Assembly: GCA_002402545.1 (NCBI GenBank)
Contig: DHGA01000032.1
Location: 2,885 to 16,706, forward strand
Origin: Syntrophaceae bacterium UBA4810
GTDB lineage: Bacteria; Desulfobacterota; Syntrophia; Syntrophales; Smithellaceae
Direction: 5' to 3'
Length of the DNA stretch: 13,822 nucleotides
The stretch's first letter is position 1; each line of letters begins with the position of its first letter. Shown here piece after piece: positions 6,721 to 13,822 of the stretch. A program made the translations under genes and the position numbers. The notes under the pieces were generated by a model that saw only the letters and a program-made list of their open reading frames with translations, had not been told where the DNA came from and ran no database searches.

Positions 6721-8103
6721 ATGCAAAATGATAGTTTTGCTTCGCTGTTAAATAAACAGAAAGATTTCTTCCTGTCGGGCATAACTAAAAATATTGATTT
6801 TCGCATCAAAACGCTCCGAAAACTCAAAGGCATCATTAAGGATCATGAACACGAAATACTCGACGCCATATATCAAGACCTGCATAAGGCTTCCATGGAT
6901 GGTTATGTCACGGAAATTGCAGGCGTCTATGATGAAATAAACTATGCCATCTCCAATATTCACAAATGGGCAAAAAAAGAGAAAGTAAAAACACCCTCAT
7001 TTTTGTTTCCCTCCAAAAGTTATCTTTACAGGGAACCTTACGGCTCGGTCTTAATCATCGCGCCATGGAATTATCCGTTTCAGTTGCTTACGCTTCCTCT
7101 GGCCGGCGCTATCGCCGCCGGGAATACCGCCATTCTTAAACCATCGGAAATTTCCGCTCATACCGCGGCCGTAGCGCAAAAACTTATTAATGAAAACTTC
7201 CCCGAAGAATACATTCATGTCCTTCCGGGTTCAGCCGCAGAAACACAGATTCTTGTGAATCTACCCTTCGACCATATTTTTTTCACCGGCTCCCCTTCTG
7301 TGGGAAAAGCGATCATGTCTGCGGCGTCGAATAATCTCGTTCCTGTAACTTTGGAATTAGGCGGTAAAAGCCCTGCCATGGTGCATGCGGACGCAAATGT
7401 AACACTTGCAGCGCGCAAAATCGCCTGGGGAAAATTTATCAACGCGGGGCAGACATGTATCGCCCCGGACTATGCGCTGGTGGACGCGAGCATTAAAGAA
7501 GAATTTCTTGCAGAAATAAAAAAAGCTATCCGTGAATTTTACGGTGAAGATCCTTACGCCCATCCGCGATACTGCCGGATAATCAACGAACGCCACTTTC
7601 AGCGTCTGACCGGCTTGCTTGAGGGGACAAACATTTTTTCCGGAGGCAAAACAATTTCCGCTGAACGTTATATTGAACCAACCGTTATCTACCCCGCGAA
7701 ATGGCAAGAGCCGATTATGCAGGAGGAAATTTTCGGCCCCCTGCTGCCCGTGCTTGTATATTCAGACATTCAGGAAGCTATAAAGAAAATACGTCAGCTA
7801 CCGAAGCCTCTCTCCCTTTATCTTTTTACTGATAACAAAATAATACAAAAAAAAATAATTTCCGATATTTCCTTCGGCGGCGGCGCAATCAATAACACCA
7901 TTTTCCACATCGTATCGCATTTTATGCCCTTCGGCGGCGTAGGAGCAAGCGGCATGGGCTCATATCACGGCAGGGCAAGCTTTGAAACCTTTTCGCATAC
8001 AAAAAGTATTCTGAAAAGTTCGAGCAGGCTCGATCCCTTATCCGCCACTTACCCGCACCGGAAATATTTACTTAAAATCATCAAAAAAATTATCGGGGAA
8101 TGA
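6721..8103 (+). CDS. aldehyde dehydrogenase, class 3-like
   Basis: This 460-residue soluble NAD(P)-dependent dehydrogenase oxidises aldehydes to acids. Features counted from the ATG at 6721 are APWNYPF with the oxyanion Asn117, LKPSE with Lys140, FTGSPSVG for the dinucleotide loop, LELGGKSP with general base Glu212, and GQTCIAPDY with catalytic Cys246. EEIFGPLLPV and PFGGVGASGMGSYHG near the C-terminus complete the fold. The short length, the QTCIAPDY active site and the HGRASFETFSHTKSI tail mark the ALDH3/coniferyl- and fatty-aldehyde branch. The C-terminal tail is basic and hydrophobic (KYLLKIIKKIIGE) and may touch the membrane. The start is supported by GAGGT seven bases upstream and by the promoter. 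It is monocistronic and converges on the transporter gene 27 bases away. Substrate unknown. Confidence 0.9.
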   Translation: MQNDSFASLLNKQKDFFLSGITKNIDFRIKTLRKLKGIIKDHEHEILDAIYQDLHKASMDGYVTEIAGVYDEINYAISNIHKWAKKEKVKTPSFLFPSKSYLYREPYGSVLIIAPWNYPFQLLTLPLAGAIAAGNTAILKPSEISAHTAAVAQKLINENFPEEYIHVLPGSAAETQILVNLPFDHIFFTGSPSVGKAIMSAASNNLVPVTLELGGKSPAMVHADANVTLAARKIAWGKFINAGQTCIAPDYALVDASIKEEFLAEIKKAIREFYGEDPYAHPRYCRIINERHFQRLTGLLEGTNIFSGGKTISAERYIEPTVIYPAKWQEPIMQEEIFGPLLPVLVYSDIQEAIKKIRQLPKPLSLYLFTDNKIIQKKIISDISFGGGAINNTIFHIVSHFMPFGGVGASGMGSYHGRASFETFSHTKSILKSSSRLDPLSATYPHRKYLLKIIKKIIGE

Positions 8104-8130
8104 AACGATTTTTCTTAAAAGATGAAAGCT

Positions 8131-9047
8131 CTATATTTTTTGACGCTTGCGGCGGAAATCCAGCCACATAAAATATAATATCATAAATGCGGTGTAAACA
8201 GCTGATGGAAGGGCCGTCTCCTCAGGAAATAAAGTAACGGCCAGACCTCCCGCTATGCCCTGATTCTTCAGTGTGCTCAAAAGCACCCAGGATGTTGTTT
8301 GTGCCCTATCCCTATTCAGCAAGCTACCTGCTTTTTCCACGATAAAACCAAGAATGAATATCGCCCCGAAAATAATCAGGACAACCGGCAATAAAAGATC
8401 CGGTCGCGCAAAAATCAAATCCCGGTTGAGAGCAACCAGCGTGTAGAGGACGATAAAAAATCCCCAATCAGTAACCGGGCCGCGAAATCTGTCTATTTTC
8501 TCCTGCCAATTAAAAAAAAGGATGATCCTGGAGACAACCATAGGCAAGATGATCAGTAAAATAATTACTTCGATCAGCTTGCATGTCTGGCTTAATTCAT
8601 CGGCAATAAACAGGAAAAACATCAGGGGCATAACCAAAAGCGCGGCCAGATAAGCGCTTACCGTAGCTGCCAGCGTATAAGAAACATCCCCCTTTAATAT
8701 AGCGGTAAAAGGAATTACGGCCACCGCCGGCGGCACGGCGGCAACAAGCACAAACCCGATGCGTATATTATCATTTGATATAAACAAATAGGCCAGTGAC
8801 AAAAGCAGGACACCCAAAACAAGATAAGGCAGGATGATGCCAGCGGCAAATGGCTCAATTAACCTGCGACCGGAGCGAATAAAATTATTGGGAACCGCGG
8901 TTGTAGCCAAACTCATCACCACTGCGAGCGCCAGCAGCATGATATTTTTTGACCAGACGCCTGCCTGTGGCAGGCCTAGCCCAAAAATGATGGCGGCGAT
9001 AAAAATAAAATTTCTGTTCTTTAAATATTTAATAATTTTATGTCCAT
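8131..9047 (-). CDS. bile acid:sodium symporter family (BASS) transporter, probable 5' frameshift
   Basis: This hydrophobic protein has many membrane segments. Two motifs recall the BASS/SBF fold: the discontinuous-helix region AAVPPAVAVIPFTAILKGD, and STLKNQGIAGGLAVTLF near the C-terminus. The first ATG is at 8940 (269 residues), but the same frame stays open upstream to a stop at 9076-9078. There it encodes a convincing basic start plus first membrane helix (KYLKNRNFIFIAAIIFGLGL), with no ATG, GTG or TTG. An ATG at 9045-9047 in another frame reads MDIK; one extra A in the A-run at 9036-9039 would join it to give MDIKIIKYLKNRNFIFI and 305 residues. Alternatives are an unusual ATT start at 9034-9036, a shortened active protein, or a sequencing error. 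Substrate unknown. Confidence 0.7.
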
Positions 9048-9170
9048 TTATTTTATTCGCTTCTAACTTTGCACATTATCTTTTTTTTGTAAAAAAGTTT
9101 TTTCCCGATTAATTTCAATATTTGAAAAAAAGAAAAGCGGCATGCTTTATACAATCGCTTTTTCAGAATT

Positions 9171-9491
9171 ATGCGCTTACGCTTGTTTATCGTAATTGAT
9201 ATAGGCTCGGCCGCCGTTTCTGTTGACGACATAGGCGAGAACACCGAGCTGAAGCATACGTTTTACAGCATGCACCATGGAGAGATTGGCAAAACACTTC
9301 GTCCGATGCTGGACGCTATAAATATAGCACTGATCGGCGGCATTGCCATAACTATGTCCGGGTCACAGATTTTGCGCGATCCTTCCCGATATTATAGCCA
9401 GATTGCTCTCATTTCGGCGTTAAAAAACATTAGAATGGTGCCTTTTCTTAAGAATATAATAAAACATCGGTCTTTTTTTTACCGAAATTAA
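9171..9491 (+). pseudogene. truncated acyl-CoA dehydratase activase (BadF/BadG/BcrA/BcrD ATPase family), N-terminal remnant
   Basis: The 106-codon frame begins with the ATPase phosphate-1 strand VIDIGSAAVSV (residues 8-18), then TFYSMHHGEIGKTLRPML, IGGIAITMSGS and RYYSQIALISALKN. This order matches the N-terminus of the large 2-hydroxyacyl-CoA dehydratase activase-type proteins, usually many hundreds to over a thousand residues long. Resemblance ends near residue 87 (about 9431); the last 19 residues look unrelated. The nucleotide-binding remainder and the CxxC iron-sulfur region are missing. No ribosome-binding site precedes the ATG. I read it as a gene fragment left by deletion. The family call is from recall of the motif pattern, not a search. 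A small functional protein is a less likely alternative. Confidence 0.6.
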
Positions 9492-9493
9492 GA

Positions 9494-10633
9494 TTATTTT
9501 GTTTCCACATCATTTAATTCAATTTTCAGCGATAAATATTTAAGCATATCTTTCAGCGTGATAATCCCCACCAGTTTATCTCCGTCCACGACCATCAGCC
9601 TGCTGTTACCGGTGCGGTTCATAATTTCCAGCGCTTGGTCCGCGTCTTCTTCCGGGCTAATTGATGTTTCGGAGCTACAGGGCGTGAGGATTGTGCTTAA
9701 AGTCTGTGTCGGCCACTCATCTCGCGGGATTGAGGCTACATTATTAACAGAAACACAACCGGCTAATTTTCCGAAGGAAAGCACCGGATACATCTGATAA
9801 TTATGTTTATAGACATAATCATCGACAAATTCCTGCAGCGATAAAGTACGCGGCACGGTCAGAGGATCTTTTACCATAAAGTCTTTAACTTTTTTTGACT
9901 GAAATATACCTCTGGCTAATAACTGCTGATAGGCTCTTTGCGCGGCCGAACGGATAAACAATCCAATCATAAACCACCACAATCCACCTACAAAATTGCC
10001 CATAAAAATTAAAATTATCCCGGCAATAATCAAGGCCATACCCAAACCAGAACCGACTCTTGAGGCAATAGAAGTAGCCCAGCGTAAATTATTTTTCCAT
10101 TTCCACAAAAATGAACGCAGCACTCTTCCGCCATCCAGCGGAAACGCGGGAACCAAATTAAACACAGCCAAAATCATATTGAGCCATGCCAGATAATTCA
10201 CCACTCCTTTGAATTCGACCGGTAAACCCGTGTGCTGCGCCCAAAACGCGACAATAAACAAACTAATGCTGATTGCGGCACTAGATAAAGGGCCCACTAT
10301 CGCCATAAAAAATTCCGCTCTCGGGCTGGGAGGATCATTTTCCATCTCGGCCACGCCGCCGAAAATAAACAGCGTAATTCCTCTCATATTAATGCCGTAA
10401 TTTCTCGCCACAAGAGAATGCGCCAGTTCATGCAAAACGATAGATAGAAAAAGTCCCAAAGCTCCCGCCGCGCCCATAATCCAGTAGGAGGAACTGGGCA
10501 AATTATCATAGTATTCCGGGAAAAGCCCACTGGCTAATGACCAGGTGATAAGCGCTGCCAGAATAAGCCAACTGAGATCAACTTTAATTTGAAAACCTAA
10601 TAACTTAAAAAGCGTGACAGAACGGCCAAACAT
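9494..10633 (-). CDS. site-2-protease-type M50 zinc metalloprotease with two CBS domains
   Basis: This 379-residue polytopic membrane protein would cut substrates within the membrane. The zinc site is HELAH at 68-72 inside a membrane helix, with the third ligand Asp167 in NLVPAFPLDGGRVLRS. Membrane segments lie near 18-36, 52-76, 110-132, 147-165, 196-212 and 215-230. Residues about 248-372 hold two CBS repeats (VKDFMVKDPLTVPRTLSL onward, and ILTPCSSETSISPEEDADQALEIM through GIITLKDML), which in this family probably bind adenine nucleotides and gate activity. The ATG at 10633 has a good AAGGAA ribosome-binding site. It is transcribed alone, divergent from the DUF4124 gene. The substrate, for example an anti-sigma factor, is unknown. 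Confidence 0.92.
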   Translation of the reverse strand: MFGRSVTLFKLLGFQIKVDLSWLILAALITWSLASGLFPEYYDNLPSSSYWIMGAAGALGLFLSIVLHELAHSLVARNYGINMRGITLFIFGGVAEMENDPPSPRAEFFMAIVGPLSSAAISISLFIVAFWAQHTGLPVEFKGVVNYLAWLNMILAVFNLVPAFPLDGGRVLRSFLWKWKNNLRWATSIASRVGSGLGMALIIAGIILIFMGNFVGGLWWFMIGLFIRSAAQRAYQQLLARGIFQSKKVKDFMVKDPLTVPRTLSLQEFVDDYVYKHNYQMYPVLSFGKLAGCVSVNNVASIPRDEWPTQTLSTILTPCSSETSISPEEDADQALEIMNRTGNSRLMVVDGDKLVGIITLKDMLKYLSLKIELNDVETK

Positions 10634-10664
10634 ATTTTTTTCCTTAAATTATGATATTTCTCTT

Positions 10665-10692
10665 AACATAATCCTGAAAATAGGAAAATCAA
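10665..10692 (-). promoter_or_regulatory. possible promoter of the M50 protease gene
   Basis: On the minus strand TTGATT (10687-10692) is followed after 16 bases by TATGTT (10665-10670), about 32 bases before the protease ATG. Each box matches four of six consensus positions, in very AT-rich DNA, so the call is weak. Confidence 0.25.
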
Positions 10693-10738
10693 TCCCTTAT
10701 TTGTAAATTAATTGTTTGTTTTTTTGTATTAAATGTTC

Positions 10739-10756
10739 TAAATTAAATTTAATTTA
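10739..10756. repeat. 18-bp perfect palindrome in the divergent promoter region
   Basis: TAAATTAAATTTAATTTA is its own reverse complement. It lies between the divergent M50 protease and DUF4124-glutaredoxin genes, just upstream of the proposed -35 region of the latter. It consists only of A and T, so chance is possible. A dimeric repressor site is the functional alternative. Confidence 0.3.
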
Positions 10757-10782
10757 AAGTAGCATTAACTTCATTTAAGTTG

Positions 10783-10788
10783 TATAAT
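10783..10788 (+). promoter_or_regulatory. candidate -10 box for the DUF4124-glutaredoxin unit
   Basis: A perfect TATAAT lies 61 bases before the ATG at 10850. The base region 17 upstream (TAGCAT) is a poor -35, and an AACTT-CATTT-AAGTT inverted repeat (10767-10781) sits between them, which might bind a regulator. Confidence 0.35.
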
Positions 10789-10849
10789 AATACTAGATTT
10801 TTGCAGTAGAATAACTCTGGGCTGAAGATATTTTCTACAGGAGGCAAAT

Positions 10850-11311
10850 ATGACAAAACGGTTATTTTTCATAACAGTTTTATTTTTATTCTTTTTATGT
10901 TTTATCGCCGCTCATGCCGATTATTACACATGGGAAGACGAATCCGGCGTGACGCATATAACAAACTATCCGCCTCCTCAAACCGCATCACCAAAAAATG
11001 TACAAGTTCATAAATTTGAAAGCGGTGGAGTTTCAACAGAAGAGGCAGTAACTGCTGCGCCTATTGAAAAAAAACCGGACATAGTTCTTTACACAAAAAA
11101 CGAATGCTCTGACTGCGATAAGGCCCGTGAATTTCTGCAATCTCAAAACATCGCTTTTACCGAACATAACATGGACAATGATCCGGAAATTGCAGCTCAG
11201 AGAAAAAATGTTGACGACAGTGAAGAAGTTCCTTTTGCCATCATCAACCGCAATCATGTTTACGGGTTTTCAGAGTCTGTTTATAACAGAGCAATGAAAT
11301 TGCTACCCTGA
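10850..11311 (+). CDS. exported DUF4124-glutaredoxin fusion protein
   Basis: This 153-residue protein has three parts. A signal peptide (residues 1 to about 23: basic MTKR, a Leu/Phe-rich core, then AAHA before DYY) directs it to the periplasm. A DUF4124 domain follows (about 24-45: YYTWEDESGVTHITNYPPP). Residues 77-153 are glutaredoxin-like: IVLYTKNECSDCDKA with redox Cys86 and Cys89, then VPFAI with the cis-Pro at 128, and VYGFSESVYNRAM. It may reduce or exchange disulfides outside the cytoplasm, though periplasmic glutaredoxins are unusual and the reductant is unknown. A strong GGAGG sits six bases before the ATG. The ferredoxin-type gene follows after 8 bases, so both are probably one transcript. 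Confidence 0.85.
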   Translation: MTKRLFFITVLFLFFLCFIAAHADYYTWEDESGVTHITNYPPPQTASPKNVQVHKFESGGVSTEEAVTAAPIEKKPDIVLYTKNECSDCDKAREFLQSQNIAFTEHNMDNDPEIAAQRKNVDDSEEVPFAIINRNHVYGFSESVYNRAMKLLP

Positions 11312-11319
11312 CGCTATAA

Positions 11320-12117
11320 ATGAACACAGATATTTTTTATTTCACTGGAACCGGTAATTCTTTCTGGATAGCAAAAAAGCTTTCCGAGAAACTCGAAAAC
11401 ATTAATTTGATACCTATAGTGTCTTTAGATCAGGGAACAGTTCGTCCTGTTGCCGATAGGGTTGGTCTTGTCTTTCCCGTGCATATATGGGGTGTTCCCA
11501 AAGTGATAATTGATTTTGTAAATCGTCTGGACACTAACTCAACCAGATATTATTTTGCCCTAGCTGTTAACGCGGGTCAAGTAGCCGCGACACTCATCCA
11601 GTTAAAACAACTTTTTCTCTCAAAAGGGATTGATCTTGACTCCGGCTTTTCCATTGACATGCCCAGCAATTATATCCCCTGGAGCGGAGCTATTGCCGAA
11701 GGAAAACAGCAGATAAAATTTAATGCGGCTCTGGAAAAAATAAATCACGTAGCTGAATGTGTAAAAGCGCGAAAAAGAACGCCGCCGGAAAAAGGCCCCT
11801 TCTGGCAAAACATTCTCTTTTCTTTTTTCTACCGCAAGTCATTTCCGCATATTCAAAAAATGGATAAATCTTTCTGGGCGGATGATAGTTGCAATTCCTG
11901 CCGGATTTGCGAAAAGATTTGCCCGGTGCAAAATATCGTTATAAAAGATGGCAAACCCGTCTGGCAGAGTCACTGCGAACAATGTTTTGCCTGTCTTCAG
12001 TGGTGCCCGGAAGAAGCCATTCAATACTCAAAGAACACAAAAAAGAAAAAACGTTATCACCATCCGGAAATTTCAATTAAAGACATGCTGAATTGCACAT
12101 CCCATAAGTCATTGTAA
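11320..12117 (+). CDS. EFR1-type flavodoxin-like protein with two [4Fe-4S] clusters
   Basis: This 265-residue cytoplasmic redox protein combines a flavodoxin-like N-terminal domain with a C-terminal ferredoxin domain. The FMN phosphate loop is FYFTGTGNS at 6-14, and VFPVHIWGVP (51-60) is the second flavin contact. The cluster ligands are C191, C194, C197, C201 (CNSCRICEKICP) and C219, C222, C225, C229 (CEQCFACLQWCP), the pattern of a bacterial-type two-cluster ferredoxin. Such proteins are common in anaerobes as electron carriers; partners are undefined. A Lys/Arg/His-rich stretch follows at 240-248. It starts 8 bases after the upstream stop with no clear ribosome-binding site, which suggests coupling to the DUF4124-glutaredoxin gene. 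Confidence 0.87.
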   Translation: MNTDIFYFTGTGNSFWIAKKLSEKLENINLIPIVSLDQGTVRPVADRVGLVFPVHIWGVPKVIIDFVNRLDTNSTRYYFALAVNAGQVAATLIQLKQLFLSKGIDLDSGFSIDMPSNYIPWSGAIAEGKQQIKFNAALEKINHVAECVKARKRTPPEKGPFWQNILFSFFYRKSFPHIQKMDKSFWADDSCNSCRICEKICPVQNIVIKDGKPVWQSHCEQCFACLQWCPEEAIQYSKNTKKKKRYHHPEISIKDMLNCTSHKSL

Positions 12118-12226
12118 CAATCTAGTTGTATTTTATAAATTGAGTTTATTATCAAGGTGTTGAGATAACGCTTTGATTATTTAACGTAACATCTTGTTTA
12201 TTATGATAATTTAAGATTGAATAATT

Positions 12227-13822
12227 TTATTTTGGCAAATTTAAAATTTGCCCGAGATAAAGTGTATCTTCCCTTTTCATATTATTTATTTCGCATAATT
12301 CATCAATTGTAATGGAACTATTTTTTGCGAGCGAATAAAGTGTATCGCCTTGTTTGACTTTATATTTTTTTATATTTATTGTTCCTTCAGAAGGCACAAT
12401 AATTTTCTGCCCAACATATATCCTCTGGTGTAAATCAAAATTATTTAACTTCAAAAGAGACGAGACGTTGGTATTAAAACTCTTGGCAATAGATGAAAGC
12501 GTGTCGCCTTTCATTACCGTGTAATACGTCGATTTCTTATAAGCTGAAATTGGCGTACCGGCAGCCGGAACAAATATCTTTTGGCCACTATAAATTTTAT
12601 CTGTAAGTTTCATGTTGTTAAGTTTTAGTATAGCCGCGATATTCGTGTCATAATTTTTTGCTATTGAAGCAAGCGTATCACCGCGCTTGATAGTATATTT
12701 TTCAGTTGACATTTTACTGATTGTTTCTGTATTAGTTTCTATACTTTTTGCCGTGATATATTCATACACGTTAGTGCTATTTCCAAAATATTCACTTACT
12801 GATGAAGCAACTGCCGCCGCCAGCCTTTTTTGAAAATCACTGCTTCTCAACAGTTTTTCTTCTTCGGGATTGGAAAGATAAGCAGCTTCCAACAGCACTG
12901 CCGGGATATCCGGAAGTTTTAAAACATTAAAAGGCGCCTCCTGAACACTTTGGAATTTTGTGCATGTTATTTTGTTTAGTTGTCTGATTAATACTTCTGC
13001 GTAATTTCTGGATAAATTAATCGTGTTTACCTGAAACATATTTAAGATTATCGGATCAAATTCATTTTTCCCATTTACTCCGGTCACACCTCCGATAATG
13101 TCCGATAAGTTTTCATTACTGGCAAGAAGTTTTGCAGCCTCAGAGCTTGCTCCTCCCGTGGATAATGAATAAACAGATGAACCTTTAGCTTTCCGATTTT
13201 TCGCGGCGTCCGCGTGCACACTTATAAAAAGACTGGCATCAAGATCCTTGGCAATTTGCAGGCGCTTACTGAAGGACACATAATAATCGCCGCTTCGCGT
13301 TAACACTGCCTGGAAACCCGGAATTTTATCAATTTCCGATTTTATTTGTTTACTTATTGCCAATACGATATTTTTTTCATACACGCCTTTTTTGGATATG
13401 GCGCCCGGGTCCTCTCCACCGTGACCCGGATCAATGATAATTATTCTGGTTCGTTTTACCAGCGGTTTTGGTTCGGCCAGTACCTCTTCCTGAACAGATT
13501 GCGCCTGTAATATTACATCGAAAACAACACGGTCAGGCCTACCCTGAAATTTTTTTAATCTGAATACATCCGTTTTTTTATGTTCATCGAGATGGAATTC
13601 AACTTTCAGATTACGCGCATCAATCTTATGAAAAACAATTTTTTTAATTCCCGGTTTATTCAGGACAATTTCCGCAGGTATTTGTTTTGCTGTCAAAGTA
13701 TTTCTAAATGTGATGGTAAAAATGTTATTATCTTGTTCAACTTGGTAGTCCGGTTCCGCATTGATATCCAAAACGATCCGCGTGTGATCTGGCGCCGTCC
13801 AGTGACGGACATTCAATATTTC
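12227..13822 (-). CDS. N-acetylmuramoyl-L-alanine amidase (AMIN, Amidase_3, three LysM), 5' end missing
   Basis: This is an envelope enzyme that cuts the amide bond between N-acetylmuramic acid and the stem peptide of peptidoglycan. The visible 531 residues begin inside an AMIN domain (VRHWTAPDHTRIVLDI). Counting from the Leu codon at 13816, the Amidase_3 domain spans about 124-345. It has DPGHGG (zinc His132), Glu147, SVHADA (His201) and the catalytic Glu310 in VLLEAAYLSN. Three LysM repeats follow at about 374-417, 431-475 and 484-528, each opening with a xGDTLxSxAK motif. C-terminal LysM repeats rather than N-terminal ones, and an AMIN domain, fit AmiC-like amidases of Deltaproteobacteria. 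The frame is open to the right edge, so a start at the TTG there is not real; the signal peptide lies outside. Confidence 0.93.
   Translation of the reverse strand, partial: EILNVRHWTAPDHTRIVLDINAEPDYQVEQDNNIFTITFRNTLTAKQIPAEIVLNKPGIKKIVFHKIDARNLKVEFHLDEHKKTDVFRLKKFQGRPDRVVFDVILQAQSVQEEVLAEPKPLVKRTRIIIIDPGHGGEDPGAISKKGVYEKNIVLAISKQIKSEIDKIPGFQAVLTRSGDYYVSFSKRLQIAKDLDASLFISVHADAAKNRKAKGSSVYSLSTGGASSEAAKLLASNENLSDIIGGVTGVNGKNEFDPIILNMFQVNTINLSRNYAEVLIRQLNKITCTKFQSVQEAPFNVLKLPDIPAVLLEAAYLSNPEEEKLLRSSDFQKRLAAAVASSVSEYFGNSTNVYEYITAKSIETNTETISKMSTEKYTIKRGDTLASIAKNYDTNIAAILKLNNMKLTDKIYSGQKIFVPAAGTPISAYKKSTYYTVMKGDTLSSIAKSFNTNVSSLLKLNNFDLHQRIYVGQKIIVPSEGTINIKKYKVKQGDTLYSLAKNSSITIDELCEINNMKREDTLYLGQILNLPK

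Noticed and set aside
9053..9244. 63-codon minus-strand frame between the transporter and the M50 gene
   Set aside because: It lies opposite the activase remnant and low-complexity DNA, is Lys/Phe-rich and has no family features. It looks like a shadow.
9467..9485. Rho-independent terminator for the M50 protease gene (TCGGT/ACCGA)
   Set aside because: The stem is only 5 bp with a 9-base loop made mostly of one base, and no proper T-run follows on the minus strand.
13814..13816. TTG as the start of the amidase
   Set aside because: The frame remains open to the window edge and the visible sequence starts in the middle of an AMIN domain without a signal peptide.

Overview
The window reads as a stretch of chromosome from an anaerobic, moderately AT-rich Gram-negative bacterium. 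A relative of the Desulfobacterota (Syntrophales-like) is my best guess. The pointers are a mannose-type PTS set outside any sugar catabolic locus, a DUF4124 protein, a remnant of a large BadF/BadG-type acyl-CoA dehydratase activase, and an intergenic palindromic repeat of the GTCAT..CCGG..CCGG type common in such genomes. This placement is inference from content and was not tested.

Left end (1-1741). The 5' part of a tRNA-Leu gene runs off the left edge on the minus strand, behind a near-consensus promoter. Divergent from it is a complete amidohydrolase, an MtaD-type 5'-methylthioadenosine/S-adenosylhomocysteine deaminase. A convergent gap (1519-1741) carries a roughly 120-bp palindromic repeat.

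Central minus-strand operon (6299 down to 1742). Seven tightly packed genes read PTS EIIA, EIIB, EIIC (mannose/sorbose type), rimI, pyrK, pyrD and an MBL-fold hydrolase. Several of them overlap: EIIC/rimI by 11 nt, rimI/pyrK by ATGA, and pyrK nearly touches pyrD. PyrK and PyrD form the NAD-linked class 1B dihydroorotate dehydrogenase. The PTS set has no EIID here, nor HPr or EI. The 421-bp gap upstream of EIIA holds a potentially structured leader, a candidate promoter and a possible broken small gene on the minus strand, plus a good plus-strand promoter for the next gene.

Middle (6721-10633). A class 3-type aldehyde dehydrogenase converges on a bile acid:sodium symporter family (BASS) transporter. 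The first membrane segment of this transporter is encoded upstream of its first ATG without any usual in-frame start codon, which suggests a one-base frameshift. Beside it lies a truncated activase N-terminus (pseudogene). Next comes a minus-strand site-2-type M50 metalloprotease with two CBS domains.

Right end (10634-13822). An AT-rich divergent promoter region precedes a two-gene plus-strand unit: an exported DUF4124-glutaredoxin fusion and an EFR1-type flavodoxin/ferredoxin protein. A minus-strand AMIN-Amidase_3-LysM(x3) cell-wall amidase follows; its 5' end lies beyond the right edge.

I see no CRISPR array, insertion sequence, phage gene, toxin-antitoxin pair or clear defence system. The observations most worth checking are the EIID-less PTS fused into a pyrimidine operon, its leader, and the two or three decayed or frameshifted loci.
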